Source of the DNA: Blautia glucerasea
GTDB lineage: Bacteria > Bacillota > Clostridia > Lachnospirales > Lachnospiraceae
DNA length: 64,000 bases
Assembly (NCBI RefSeq): GCF_020537505.1
Contig: NZ_JAJBMO010000004.1
Coordinates: 173,929-237,928 of the forward strand
Reading direction: 5' to 3'
Shown: in pieces, positions 8,529-16,060 of the stretch
How positions within the stretch are numbered: position 1 is the stretch's first letter
Layout of the letters: the number at the start of each line of letters is the position of its first letter
Translations under genes and position numbers: made by a program
Notes under the pieces: generated by a model
What the model was told of the DNA's origin: nothing
Databases searched by the model: none
Seen by the model: the letters and a program-made list of their open reading frames with translations, nothing else

Positions 8529-9365
8529 TCAACCCTTAACTGCACCAGCAACAACTCCCTCGATAATATACTTCTGGCAAACCAGATATACAACAATGAT
8601 CGGGATAATGTCGATCATAATACTTGCCATCATCGGTCCCATCTGTACATGACCATAGCTTCCACGGAAGTACTGGATTGCCATTGGGATTGTTTTATAC
8701 TTCTTAATATCCAGAACCAGTGTTGGAAGAAGATAATCGTTCCATACCCACATCAGCTCCAGGATTGCAGTAGAGATGATGGTTGGTTTCAGGATTGGCA
8801 TCAGGATTTTAAAGTAAACCTGCAGAGGGCTGCATCCGTCGATCATGGCAGCTTCCTCGATTTCCAGAGGGCTTCCCTTTACAAAACCGGTAAACATGAA
8901 TACTGCAAGTCCTGCACCAAATCCAAGGTATACAATACAGATGGTATATGGATTATTCAGCTTCAAAGTATCCGCTGTCTTTGCCAGGGTAAACATAACC
9001 ATCTGGAAAGGAACAACCATACTGAATACACAAAGGTAATACAGAACCTTGGAAAGCAAACCGTTTACACGCACAATGTACCATGCGCACATGGAACAGC
9101 AAAGCAGGATCAGAGCAACGGACATTACAGAGATCGCAAGACTGTACCAGAAGGATTTCAGGAAATCCATCTGTGTAACGCTGGCTACAAAGTTCTGGAT
9201 TCCGTTCCAGGTCTCAGCTGTAGGAAGCTGGAATACACCAGATGTAGTGATTGCAGACTCCACTTTTAAAGAGTTAAACAGGATCATAACAATCGGGTAG
9301 ATCCAGATAATTGAAATTATGGAAAGAATTATAGTTGGGATAATACTTTTTTTCTTATCTGCCAT
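8529..9365 (-). CDS. Carbohydrate ABC transporter permease, MalG type
   Basis: 278 residues with six likely membrane segments. The EAA loop that docks the ATPase is present as EEAAMIDGCSPLQVYFKILM. This is the second inner-membrane half of a CUT1 sugar importer. Its ATG overlaps the stop of the first permease by one base (TAATG), with AAGGAGGTG upstream, so the two are translationally coupled. No ATPase gene is nearby; CUT1 importers in Firmicutes commonly share a general MsmK/MalK ATPase encoded elsewhere. The neighbouring two-component system is the natural candidate regulator. Substrate not determinable from sequence alone; an oligosaccharide is likely given GH13 and FBA nearby. Confidence 0.93.
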   Translation of the reverse strand: MADKKKSIIPTIILSIISIIWIYPIVMILFNSLKVESAITTSGVFQLPTAETWNGIQNFVASVTQMDFLKSFWYSLAISVMSVALILLCCSMCAWYIVRVNGLLSKVLYYLCVFSMVVPFQMVMFTLAKTADTLKLNNPYTICIVYLGFGAGLAVFMFTGFVKGSPLEIEEAAMIDGCSPLQVYFKILMPILKPTIISTAILELMWVWNDYLLPTLVLDIKKYKTIPMAIQYFRGSYGHVQMGPMMASIMIDIIPIIVVYLVCQKYIIEGVVAGAVKG

Positions 9366-10219
9366 TATGCCTGCACCTCCTTAGATGATGTTGCACGAAG
9401 CTGGATCAATGCGATCACAACAACCAGTACAAAGAATACAACAGCTTTTGCCTGGCCGATACCCTTCCATGCAGGGCCGCTTCGTCCGTAGAATGTATCG
9501 TAAATATTCAGTGCCAGTAACTGTGACTGTTTTCCAGGATCTCCGCCTGTAAGGGAAAGGTTCTGGTCGAACATCTTGAATCCGTTTGTAAGAGTAAGGA
9601 ATGTACAAATTGTAACAGATGGCATGATCATCGGAATCTTGATTTTAAACAGGATCTGTGATGCGGTTGCGCCATCAATCTGTGCGGCCTCAATCAGATC
9701 CGGAGATACGTTATTAAGACCAGCTACATAAATGATCATCATATATCCAATCTGCTGCCATAACAACAGGATGATCATTCCAATAAAACCATTTGTTGCA
9801 GACAGCTTTAAAAGAGGCTGTCCCCACATGGAAAGCAGACCGTTTAACAGTGTCTGCCAGATATAACCAAGTACAATACCGCCGATCAGGTTCGGCATGA
9901 AGAATACAGTACGGAACACGTTTGTTCCTTTTAAGCCTTTTGTCAAAGCCAGTGCAATGGAAAATGCCAGCACATTGATCAGAATACTGGAAACAAATGC
10001 GAATACAACGGTCAGCCAGAATGCATGACTGAAGTCACCACCGATAAAAATTTTCTGATAGTTGGAAAGTCCAACCCAGACTACATCTTTTACAGTTGAA
10101 AATTTACAAAATGAAAGATAAATACCCCAGATAAACGGCCATAAGAAACCGATAATAAATGCAGCCAATGTTGGCAGGACAAATACCGGCCACCATTTTT
10201 TCAGAGATTTTCCTACCAT
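9365..10219 (-). CDS. Carbohydrate ABC transporter permease, MalF type
   Basis: 284 residues, six predicted membrane helices starting with WWPVFVLPTLAAFIIGFLW. The EAA-loop equivalent IEAAQIDGATASQILFKIKI is present near residue 195. It pairs with the MalG-type permease to form the channel of a CUT1 sugar importer. It follows the solute-binding protein gene by about 190 bp, which contain a GC-rich stem-loop likely to lower its expression relative to the binding protein. AAAGGAGGAG lies just upstream of the start. Confidence 0.93.
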   Translation of the reverse strand: MVGKSLKKWWPVFVLPTLAAFIIGFLWPFIWGIYLSFCKFSTVKDVVWVGLSNYQKIFIGGDFSHAFWLTVVFAFVSSILINVLAFSIALALTKGLKGTNVFRTVFFMPNLIGGIVLGYIWQTLLNGLLSMWGQPLLKLSATNGFIGMIILLLWQQIGYMMIIYVAGLNNVSPDLIEAAQIDGATASQILFKIKIPMIMPSVTICTFLTLTNGFKMFDQNLSLTGGDPGKQSQLLALNIYDTFYGRSGPAWKGIGQAKAVVFFVLVVVIALIQLRATSSKEVQA

Positions 10220-10304
10220 TTTTCACTCCTCCTTTTCCTGTTATGACACCTTTTCGGAAGGTTATCCGCCACCCAAAAACACTACATCATTTTCCCAATA
10301 AAAC

Positions 10305-10328
10305 GGGGAGGCTGTAGTTCGCCTCCCC
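10305..10328 (-). terminator. Intercistronic stem-loop between binding protein and permeases
   Basis: GGGGAGGC at 10305-10312 and GCCTCCCC at 10321-10328 form a perfect 8-bp stem with an 8-base loop; on the minus strand a TTTTATT stretch follows. Placed after the binding-protein gene, it probably gives partial termination or 3' protection, so that more binding protein than permease is made. Confidence 0.7.
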
Positions 10329-10412
10329 ACCCTGTTCACCATTCTATATTATGCCCCGAATTTCTTCTGACATATTATATGCTGTTGGAAAGAAATTTAT
10401 TACCTGTTACGA

Positions 10413-11690
10413 TTATTCGGAAAGAGCTTTCTCAGTTGCCCAATTGTCAACGAATGCGGAAACTACATCATCCCAGGAACCGCTTCCTGCTGCATATAAT
10501 GTAAGTGCTGTACCAAGACCGTTCTTCCACTCTTCAGATGGCATTGTTGTGAAGTTCCATGATACAGGTGTAAGACCTGCTGCTGTATACTCTGCATCCT
10601 GTTTTACAAATACGTTTGTGGACTCCTGTGCTGTTTTGAAAGGAATTGTGAAGCCCATGTCTTCTGACATAGCCTTTGTTCCATCCTCAGAAGTTACACA
10701 CCAGTTCATGAAATCAAGTGTTGCCTGGATATCTTCCTCGGAAGCTTCTTTGTTTACACACCAGAAGTTCTCTGTACCGGTTGCAAGGCCTTCGTTCTCA
10801 TCATCAACACCGAAGTAAATCGGGATCATAGCCAGCTCGTCATCGCCGTATGTCTTGGACAGTTCGCCATATTCCCAGGAACCATTCTGATAGAATACTG
10901 CATCTCCGTTGATGAACTCGTTACGGGAGTCATCTGCTGTCTTAGCGGAAAGCTCTGCTCCATCGCAGGTAGAATCTGTGATATAAAGATCAAATACGTT
11001 CTTGTAATTGTCAAGGTATGTTCCCTTGATTGCATCTGTATCATCGATGCCATCTGCCTGATACTCATAGTAGATTGGAAGGTTTGCAAGGTGTGTTTTG
11101 AATCTCCAGTCAGAGGATCCGTCCATACCAGCACTTGTGAAAGCACCTTTCACTCCAAGCTCATCTTTTCTTGCCTGAATGTCATCAGCAACCTTCTTCA
11201 GATCATCAAAGCTCTTAATATCATCTACTGTGTAACCAGCTTTTTCCAGTAAGGTTTTGTTTACGATCAGTCCATAGGACTCGATTACGTATGCGATACC
11301 ATCAACTGCATCACCGTCTTTTACAGTGTAAGCATCGGATGTAAGCTGTGAGTAGATATCAGATCCGGACAGATCATAGCAATAATCCTTCCAGTTCTTA
11401 AGTCCTACAGGTCCGTTTACCTGGAAAAGTGTAGGAGCATCGCTCTTAGCCATCTCAGACTGAAGTGTGGTCTCATACTGTCCGGAAGCTGCTGTAACAA
11501 CTGTTACCGGAACTCCTGTTTCTTCTGTATATTTTGCTGCCAGGTTCTGCCATGCTTCATCCTGCTCTGGTTTAAAGTTTAAGTAGTAAACCTTTCCAGC
11601 TGCATCATCAGCCATAACCGGTAATGCTGGTACCATAGAAACTGCCATAACTGCGCTAAGTCCCATTGCTGCGATTTTTCTCATCTTCAT
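10413..11690 (-). CDS. Sugar ABC transporter solute-binding protein without lipobox
   Basis: 425 residues of the family 1 extracellular solute-binding fold (GKVYYLNFKPEQDEAWQNLA after the signal, typical C-terminal lobe with NWCVTSEDGTKAMSEDMGF). The signal peptide ends in a signal peptidase I type site (LPVMADDA) and contains no Cys, so the usual Gram-positive lipid anchor is absent. It is the first gene of the importer operon, with AAGGAGAG 6 bases before the ATG. The non-lipidated state would release the protein or require another means of retention. Family assignment is firm; substrate is unknown. Confidence 0.92.
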   Translation of the reverse strand: MKMRKIAAMGLSAVMAVSMVPALPVMADDAAGKVYYLNFKPEQDEAWQNLAAKYTEETGVPVTVVTAASGQYETTLQSEMAKSDAPTLFQVNGPVGLKNWKDYCYDLSGSDIYSQLTSDAYTVKDGDAVDGIAYVIESYGLIVNKTLLEKAGYTVDDIKSFDDLKKVADDIQARKDELGVKGAFTSAGMDGSSDWRFKTHLANLPIYYEYQADGIDDTDAIKGTYLDNYKNVFDLYITDSTCDGAELSAKTADDSRNEFINGDAVFYQNGSWEYGELSKTYGDDELAMIPIYFGVDDENEGLATGTENFWCVNKEASEEDIQATLDFMNWCVTSEDGTKAMSEDMGFTIPFKTAQESTNVFVKQDAEYTAAGLTPVSWNFTTMPSEEWKNGLGTALTLYAAGSGSWDDVVSAFVDNWATEKALSE

Positions 11691-11770
11691 AATTTTACTC
11701 TCCTTTTCTTTGAGAACCGTTTCTTAAGATATTTATATAATACTGATTTTTCTGTTAAAAAACCATGATA

Positions 11771-11796
11771 AAAAATCAAGAAACATGTTGATTTTT
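11771..11796 (-). promoter_or_regulatory. AT-rich hairpin in the leader of the sugar ABC operon
   Basis: AAAAATCAA (11771-11779) and TTGATTTTT (11788-11796) form a 9-bp stem with an 8-base loop about 80 bases ahead of the binding-protein start, followed by T residues on the minus strand. It could be a leader attenuator or an operator. No clear -35/-10 pair was found for this operon, which fits activator dependence. The rest of 11691-12023 holds a repeat element and the fba terminator. Confidence 0.35.
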
Positions 11797-11891
11797 TTAG
11801 AGAGTAAAATTTGAATATGGATATTTTGCTGCAATTTGTATAAAAAAAAGAGAACCTGTTTTCTTTTCTTGTTGTTATATTCTCCAAGTTC

Positions 11892-11951
11892 TAGAGCGTA
11901 TTTGAAAAAGGCTTTCTGCAGGATGTGCGTCACATTTTCAAGCAGTCTCTA
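11892..11951. repeat. Imperfect inverted-repeat element (TAGAGCG...TTTGAAAA type)
   Basis: TAGAGCGTATTTGAAAA at 11892-11908 is matched in inverse by TTTTCAAGCAGTCTCTA ending at 11951, enclosing a core GGCTTTCTGCAGGATGTGCG. Related cores are seen at about 27676 and 55154, with a degenerate one at 63355. It looks like a short non-coding mobile or structural repeat. Confidence 0.5.
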
Positions 11952-11966
11952 ACAAAACTATAAAAA

Positions 11967-11989
11967 GGGGACTGCAAACTGCAGTCCCC
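11967..11989 (-). terminator. Intrinsic terminator of fba
   Basis: GGGGACTGCA (11967-11976) and TGCAGTCCCC (11980-11989) form a perfect 10-bp stem with an AAC loop; on the minus strand it is followed by TTTTTATAG. It lies 35 bases after the fba stop. Confidence 0.9.
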
Positions 11990-12023
11990 TCTCTCTTCCC
12001 GCATGTGCGGAGGAAAATCATAT

Positions 12024-12893
12024 TCAGGCTTTTCCAACGGATCCGAAGATCTCCATTTTCTCCTTAACAGTAGCCTTGATTGCATCGAAGCCAGGTGCAA
12101 GAAGTTTACGTGGGTCATATCCTTTACCCTGCTGATCTTTGCCTTCCTCGATGTATTTACGTGTAGCTTCTGCGAAAGAAAGCTGGCACTCTGTGTTAAC
12201 GTTGATCTTGGAAACTCCAAGGTCGATTGCTTTCTTGATCATGTCTGTAGGAATACCTGTGCCACCGTGAAGTACTAACGGCATATCGCCTGTAAGCTGC
12301 TGGATTGCGTCCAGAGTCTCAAAACTTAAGCCCTTCCAGTTAGCCGGATATTTACCATGGATGTTACCGATACCTGCTGCCAGGAAATCGATACCAAGAT
12401 CAGCAATCATCTTGCATTCCTTAGGATCTGCGCACTCGCCCATACCGATAACGCCGTCTTCCTCACCACCGATGGATCCAACCTCTGCCTCTAAGGACAT
12501 TCCATGCTCTCTTGTGATCTTAACCAGCTCTTTAGTCTTAGCAACGTTCTCCTCGATCGGGTAATGAGAACCGTCGAACATGATAGATGAGAATCCAGCC
12601 TCAACGCATTTCAGGCATCCTTCATAGGAACCATGGTCCAGGTGAAGTGCAACCGGAACAGTGATCTTCTGCTCTTCCATCATACCTTTAACCATTCCAA
12701 CAACGGTCTTGTAACCAGCCATATACTTACCAGCGCCTTCGGAAACACCCAGAATAACTGGAGAGTTCAGTTCCTGTGCTGTAAGCAGGATAGCCTTTGT
12801 CCACTCAAGGTTGTTGATATTGAACTGACCAACTGCATAATGTCCAGCTTTTGCTTTTTTCAGCATTTCTGTTGCATTAACTAACTCATACAT
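12024..12893 (-). CDS. fba: Class II fructose-1,6-bisphosphate aldolase
   Basis: 289 residues. It splits fructose 1,6-bisphosphate into dihydroxyacetone phosphate and glyceraldehyde 3-phosphate in glycolysis, using Zn2+. Zinc and substrate motifs are visible: LHLDHG near residue 83, EAEVGSIGG near 137, LVLHGGTGI near 208 and SKINVNTECQ near 230. Length is that of the class IIA FbaA-type short enzymes. TAGGAGG 9 bases before the ATG is a strong ribosome site. It is monocistronic, with its own terminator at 11967-11989. A GatY/KbaY tagatose-bisphosphate aldolase is an alternative, but the stand-alone context favours fba. Confidence 0.93.
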   Translation of the reverse strand: MYELVNATEMLKKAKAGHYAVGQFNINNLEWTKAILLTAQELNSPVILGVSEGAGKYMAGYKTVVGMVKGMMEEQKITVPVALHLDHGSYEGCLKCVEAGFSSIMFDGSHYPIEENVAKTKELVKITREHGMSLEAEVGSIGGEEDGVIGMGECADPKECKMIADLGIDFLAAGIGNIHGKYPANWKGLSFETLDAIQQLTGDMPLVLHGGTGIPTDMIKKAIDLGVSKINVNTECQLSFAEATRKYIEEGKDQQGKGYDPRKLLAPGFDAIKATVKEKMEIFGSVGKA

Positions 12894-13056
12894 GATAAAA
12901 TTCCTCCTATCTTTGGAAACACCTTAACTATTTCCATTGTCTGTAGTTTAGCAGATTTTTCCCCATTCGTCTACCTCTTTGCAAAAAAAATGAGTTATTG
13001 ATTCTTTTTTCATTCTTCTGGAGCGTGCAAAACATCAAAAAAACTGAAAAAATATC

Positions 13057-13085
13057 TTGCAAAAACCTTCTTCTTTGTATATAAT
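13057..13085 (+). promoter_or_regulatory. Sigma-A promoter of tRNA-Tyr
   Basis: TTGCAA at 13057-13062, 17-bp spacer, TATAAT at 13080-13085. Transcription would begin near 13092, six bases before the mature tRNA. Confidence 0.8.
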
Positions 13086-13097
13086 AAGTTCGTTCAC

Positions 13098-13179
13098 GGA
13101 TGGATTCCCGAGTGGCCAAAGGGGACAGACTGTAAATCTGCTGGCGATGCCTTCGAAGGTTCGAATCCTTCTCCATCCA
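13098..13179 (+). tRNA. tRNA-Tyr (GTA)
   Basis: GGATGGA (13098-13104) pairs with TCCATCC (13172-13178), with discriminator A at 13179. The anticodon loop CTGTAAATC gives GTA, and there is a long variable arm as expected for Tyr. CCA is not encoded. A terminator follows, and the T-arm plus acceptor 3' half is duplicated 80 bp downstream. Confidence 0.95.
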
Positions 13180-13189
13180 CTACTTATTA

Positions 13190-13220
13190 ACTCCTGAGTA
13201 TTTTATACTCGGGAGTTTTT
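13190..13220 (+). terminator. Terminator of tRNA-Tyr
   Basis: ACTCCTGAGTAT and ATACTCGGGAGT form a 12-bp stem (one wobble) with a TTT loop and a following T-run. Confidence 0.85.
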
Positions 13221-13237
13221 CTGTCATACGCCAAAGC

Positions 13238-13262
13238 GGTTCGAATCCTTCTCCATCCACTA
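13238..13262 (+). repeat. Direct repeat of the tRNA-Tyr 3' end
   Basis: The 25 bases at 13158-13182 (T-arm, acceptor 3' strand and flank) recur exactly at 13238-13262. The following terminator is also repeated in similar form (ACTCCTGAG...CTCGGGAGT). This tRNA fragment has no 5' half. It may be a deletion scar of a second tRNA gene or an old integration site. Confidence 0.85.
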
Positions 13263-13270
13263 TTTTATTT

Positions 13271-13300
13271 ACTCCTGAGTATTCCGCTCGGGAGTTTTTT
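13271..13300 (+). terminator. Second terminator behind the tRNA-Tyr fragment
   Basis: ACTCCTGAG (13271-13279) pairs with CTCGGGAGT (13287-13295), then TTTTT. It is a diverged duplicate of the terminator at 13190-13220. Confidence 0.75.
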
Positions 13301-13378
13301 ATTTCCTGTTTCCCCGTATCAGCAGCGCAGCGCCCTGATACCAAACTTTTCATTTTTCCTTCCGCCTTGAGTCCACAG

Positions 13379-13567
13379 CCGCGAGGAGGGGCCTATGGGC
13401 TGGCGGCCATTGCGAGGATTCCAGGGATTTTCCATATACGCGCAGGAGGTGGAGCACTGTCTGAGGCCACCCTGTGGCCGAGTTTGCTCCACCTCCTGCA
13501 AAAAGGCGTATATGGAAAATCCCGGAACCGCAGCTCTGGCCGCCAGCCCATAGGCCCCTCCTCACGG
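13379..13567. repeat. Large imperfect inverted repeat, about 190 bp
   Basis: The left arm (from 13379) and right arm (to 13567) are near-complementary over about 75-80 bases each. Exact blocks include GAGGGGCCTATGGGCTGGCG / CGCCAGCCCATAGGCCCCTC, GGGATTTTCCATATACGC / GCGTATATGGAAAATCCC and AGGAGGTGGAGCA / TGCTCCACCTCCT. A smaller inner hairpin GGCCACCCTGTGGCC-like lies at the tip. The arms differ by small indels. Reading frames on both strands through it are by-products of the symmetry. It could be a MITE-like element or a structured RNA; nothing protein-coding is supported here. Confidence 0.9.
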
Positions 13568-13573
13568 CGTCCC

Positions 13574-15706
13574 TTAATCTTCCACAAAAACAGTCGGATT
13601 CTCACACTTATGATACAGCACCATCGCCCCAAACGCCGGCATCGGCACCCTGATCACGCCAGCCTTCGCTGTATACGCATATTCCTCAGTGGTATATCCG
13701 TCCCGGTAAGACAGCATAATTCTCTTCAACACCGAATCCTTCAGCCTGCTGATTCCCGTCTTCCAGACCTCAATCTCCACCTCCCGGTCCTCATTCCGGT
13801 TATTCAAAATCACGATCATCCTCTCATCATGAGAAAATCTACCAAAACAAAGTCCCTGATAATCATTCCAAAGGAACACCAGTGACCCATTGCTAAGGAA
13901 CTCATACTCCTTATGGATCCTGATCATATCTCTATGGAACGCGATCATCATCTGATCCTCATGGCCCCAGGGATACGTCCTCCTGTTATCCGGATCCGTA
14001 AATCCACAGACACCAGCCTCATCTCCATAATAAACCGTCGGAGCTCCCGGCCATGTCATCTGCACCACAACGCCCTCACGCATTACAGCAGGATTGATAT
14101 TCTGAGAAGCAGCCTCCGCCCCTGCATAGGAAATACGTCCCACACGACGGTTGGTTCTTGTCAGGAACCTGGAATGGTCATGATTCGACAACTCATTCAT
14201 AGAAGTATAAAGCGCAGACATATGAAGCGCCCTCATATGCGTCTTCATCGCCCCGATAAACGCATCACTATTTCCATAAAGGTCATCCCTGCACTCATCA
14301 CTGTGCTTCTCCATACCAGTAAGGAACCAGGTCAGCGGCTCCATAAAGGCATCGTAGTTCATAACCGTATCCCACTCATCCCCCTGCAGCCAGCTCTCCG
14401 GATTACCATAATGCTCTGCCAGAATGATAGCATTTGGATTTGCCTCCTTTACAGCCTTCCTGAAATCCTTCCAGAACTGATGGTTAAATTCATTGCTGTG
14501 ACCAAGGTCAGCCGCCACATCCAGTCTCCATCCATCTACGTTATATGGTGCTGAAACCCACTTCTTACCAATCTCCAGAATCCTATCATACAGATCCCTG
14601 GAAGCCTCGTAATTCAACTTCGGCAAGGTATCATGAGTCCACCAGCCATCATAAGTCGGATTATACGGCCAGCGGTTTTCATCATAAAAATTAAAGTAAT
14701 ATCTATATGGACTGTCCGCAGAAATATAAGCTCCCTTGGGATACCCCTCCTGATTCTCATAAATCCGCTCCCTGTCCATCCATTTGTTAAACGATCCACA
14801 ATGGTTAAATACCCCATCCAGGATCACCTTCATGCCTCTTCTGTGAATCTCCTCCACCAGCTTGGCAAACAGCTCATTACTAGCCTCCAGATTCCGTTTA
14901 TCTGTCACACGCTTAATAAACTTCTGGGCATGGGCATTCTCACGGTCCCCCTCATTCAGTAGGCCGCCCTCCATATCCTCCACGATTTTGCCGTAATGAG
15001 GATCCACATACTCATAGTCCTGAATATCGTACTTATGATTACTTGGAGAAACAAAAATCGGATTCAGATAAATAACATCCACTCCCAGATCCTGCAGATA
15101 ATCCAGTTTATCCATAATTCCCTGCAGGTCACCGCCGTAGAACTCACGGACACCCATAACTGCCGGAACTTTCCCCCAGTCTCTCACCCTGGAAGTCATA
15201 TCCCCAATATAAAAATACTCCCGGTCCTCCACATCATTAGACGGATCCCCATTACAAAAACGATCTACAAAAATCTGGTACATAACTGCACCCTTCGCCC
15301 ACTGTGGTGTGTCATAATCCGGATAAATCTCAAACTCCAGGCGTTCCTCCGGGTTCATGGAAACACCCTGATAATTATAATAACAGGTCACCCATCCGTA
15401 TGTGATCTCAAAATGATAGCGGATGATCTTCTCCCCCATCATAATAGAAGTCTCATAATAATCGAATCCATTGGATTTCGCTACACGCTCCATCTGCTGA
15501 CGCCTGCCATCATACACCAGATAAACCATATCCACGTTATTACACTTGGTACGGAAGCGGATCCGGACTTTGTCTCCTGCCTTGGGATTTGACGGACTAC
15601 GGTAATAATCAGAACCATCGCTGAACAATGCCTCTGTATTCAAAACCGGTCTCATATTTAATATATATTGCATTTTCTTCATCACATCTGCATTATTACA
15701 ATCCAT
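13574..15706 (-). CDS. Glycoside hydrolase family 13 (neopullulanase/cyclomaltodextrinase-like alpha-amylase)
   Basis: 710 residues. An N-terminal beta domain (about 20-130, CBM34-like) precedes the GH13 barrel. Conserved regions: DGVFNH 297-302, GWRLD with nucleophile D396, AEH with acid/base E431, and SNHD with H509-D510. This set is complete, so the enzyme should be active on alpha-1,4 or alpha-1,6 glucans. There is no signal peptide, so it probably acts in the cytoplasm on imported maltooligosaccharides or cyclodextrins, in line with the nearby importer. It is longer than a typical neopullulanase (about 590) because of insertions near 155-195 and 245-275. AGAGGGA precedes the ATG. The convergent large inverted repeat starts 7 bp past the stop. 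Confidence 0.92.
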   Translation of the reverse strand: MDCNNADVMKKMQYILNMRPVLNTEALFSDGSDYYRSPSNPKAGDKVRIRFRTKCNNVDMVYLVYDGRRQQMERVAKSNGFDYYETSIMMGEKIIRYHFEITYGWVTCYYNYQGVSMNPEERLEFEIYPDYDTPQWAKGAVMYQIFVDRFCNGDPSNDVEDREYFYIGDMTSRVRDWGKVPAVMGVREFYGGDLQGIMDKLDYLQDLGVDVIYLNPIFVSPSNHKYDIQDYEYVDPHYGKIVEDMEGGLLNEGDRENAHAQKFIKRVTDKRNLEASNELFAKLVEEIHRRGMKVILDGVFNHCGSFNKWMDRERIYENQEGYPKGAYISADSPYRYYFNFYDENRWPYNPTYDGWWTHDTLPKLNYEASRDLYDRILEIGKKWVSAPYNVDGWRLDVAADLGHSNEFNHQFWKDFRKAVKEANPNAIILAEHYGNPESWLQGDEWDTVMNYDAFMEPLTWFLTGMEKHSDECRDDLYGNSDAFIGAMKTHMRALHMSALYTSMNELSNHDHSRFLTRTNRRVGRISYAGAEAASQNINPAVMREGVVVQMTWPGAPTVYYGDEAGVCGFTDPDNRRTYPWGHEDQMMIAFHRDMIRIHKEYEFLSNGSLVFLWNDYQGLCFGRFSHDERMIVILNNRNEDREVEIEVWKTGISRLKDSVLKRIMLSYRDGYTTEEYAYTAKAGVIRVPMPAFGAMVLYHKCENPTVFVED

Positions 15707-15890
15707 AACATCCCTCTTTCTAAAAAATTACGCCCTGTATTTTATTTTAACTGAAAACAGGTCTTCCCACAACAATTAAAATTCGGCTTATTCTCCAAAC
15801 TTCCGCCCATCTTCAAGGCGATTTCACCAAAGGGCTGTCACTTATACTCTGACCAATAACCCTGCACTTCTTTCTCAATCCCCTTAACGT

Positions 15891-15922
15891 AAAAAAGACA
15901 GCCGATGAAAGCTGTCTTTTTT
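15891..15922. terminator. Bidirectional terminator downstream of ftsH
   Basis: AAAAAAGACAGC (15891-15902) and GCTGTCTTTTTT (15911-15922) form a perfect 12-bp stem with T-tracts in both directions. It serves ftsH on the minus strand, about 140 bases past the stop. The rest of 15707-16060 shows an ACTATATA/TATATAGT inverted repeat (15959-15996) but no supported gene. Confidence 0.85.
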
Positions 15923-16060
15923 GGAGAAGGTATTTCTTCTTATGGGGTGTAGCAAAAACTATATAATGTATTGGGGGGTTTTTACGATGTATATAGTACC
16001 ATGTGTCCACAAAAAAGTGTGCACAAACTTCACAAAAATTGCTATTATTTTTTGTGCATG

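Noticed and set aside
13319..13885. Open frames of 60-172 codons across the large inverted repeat on both strands
   Set aside because: Their translations mirror each other because of the symmetry and have no start signals or protein-like features.
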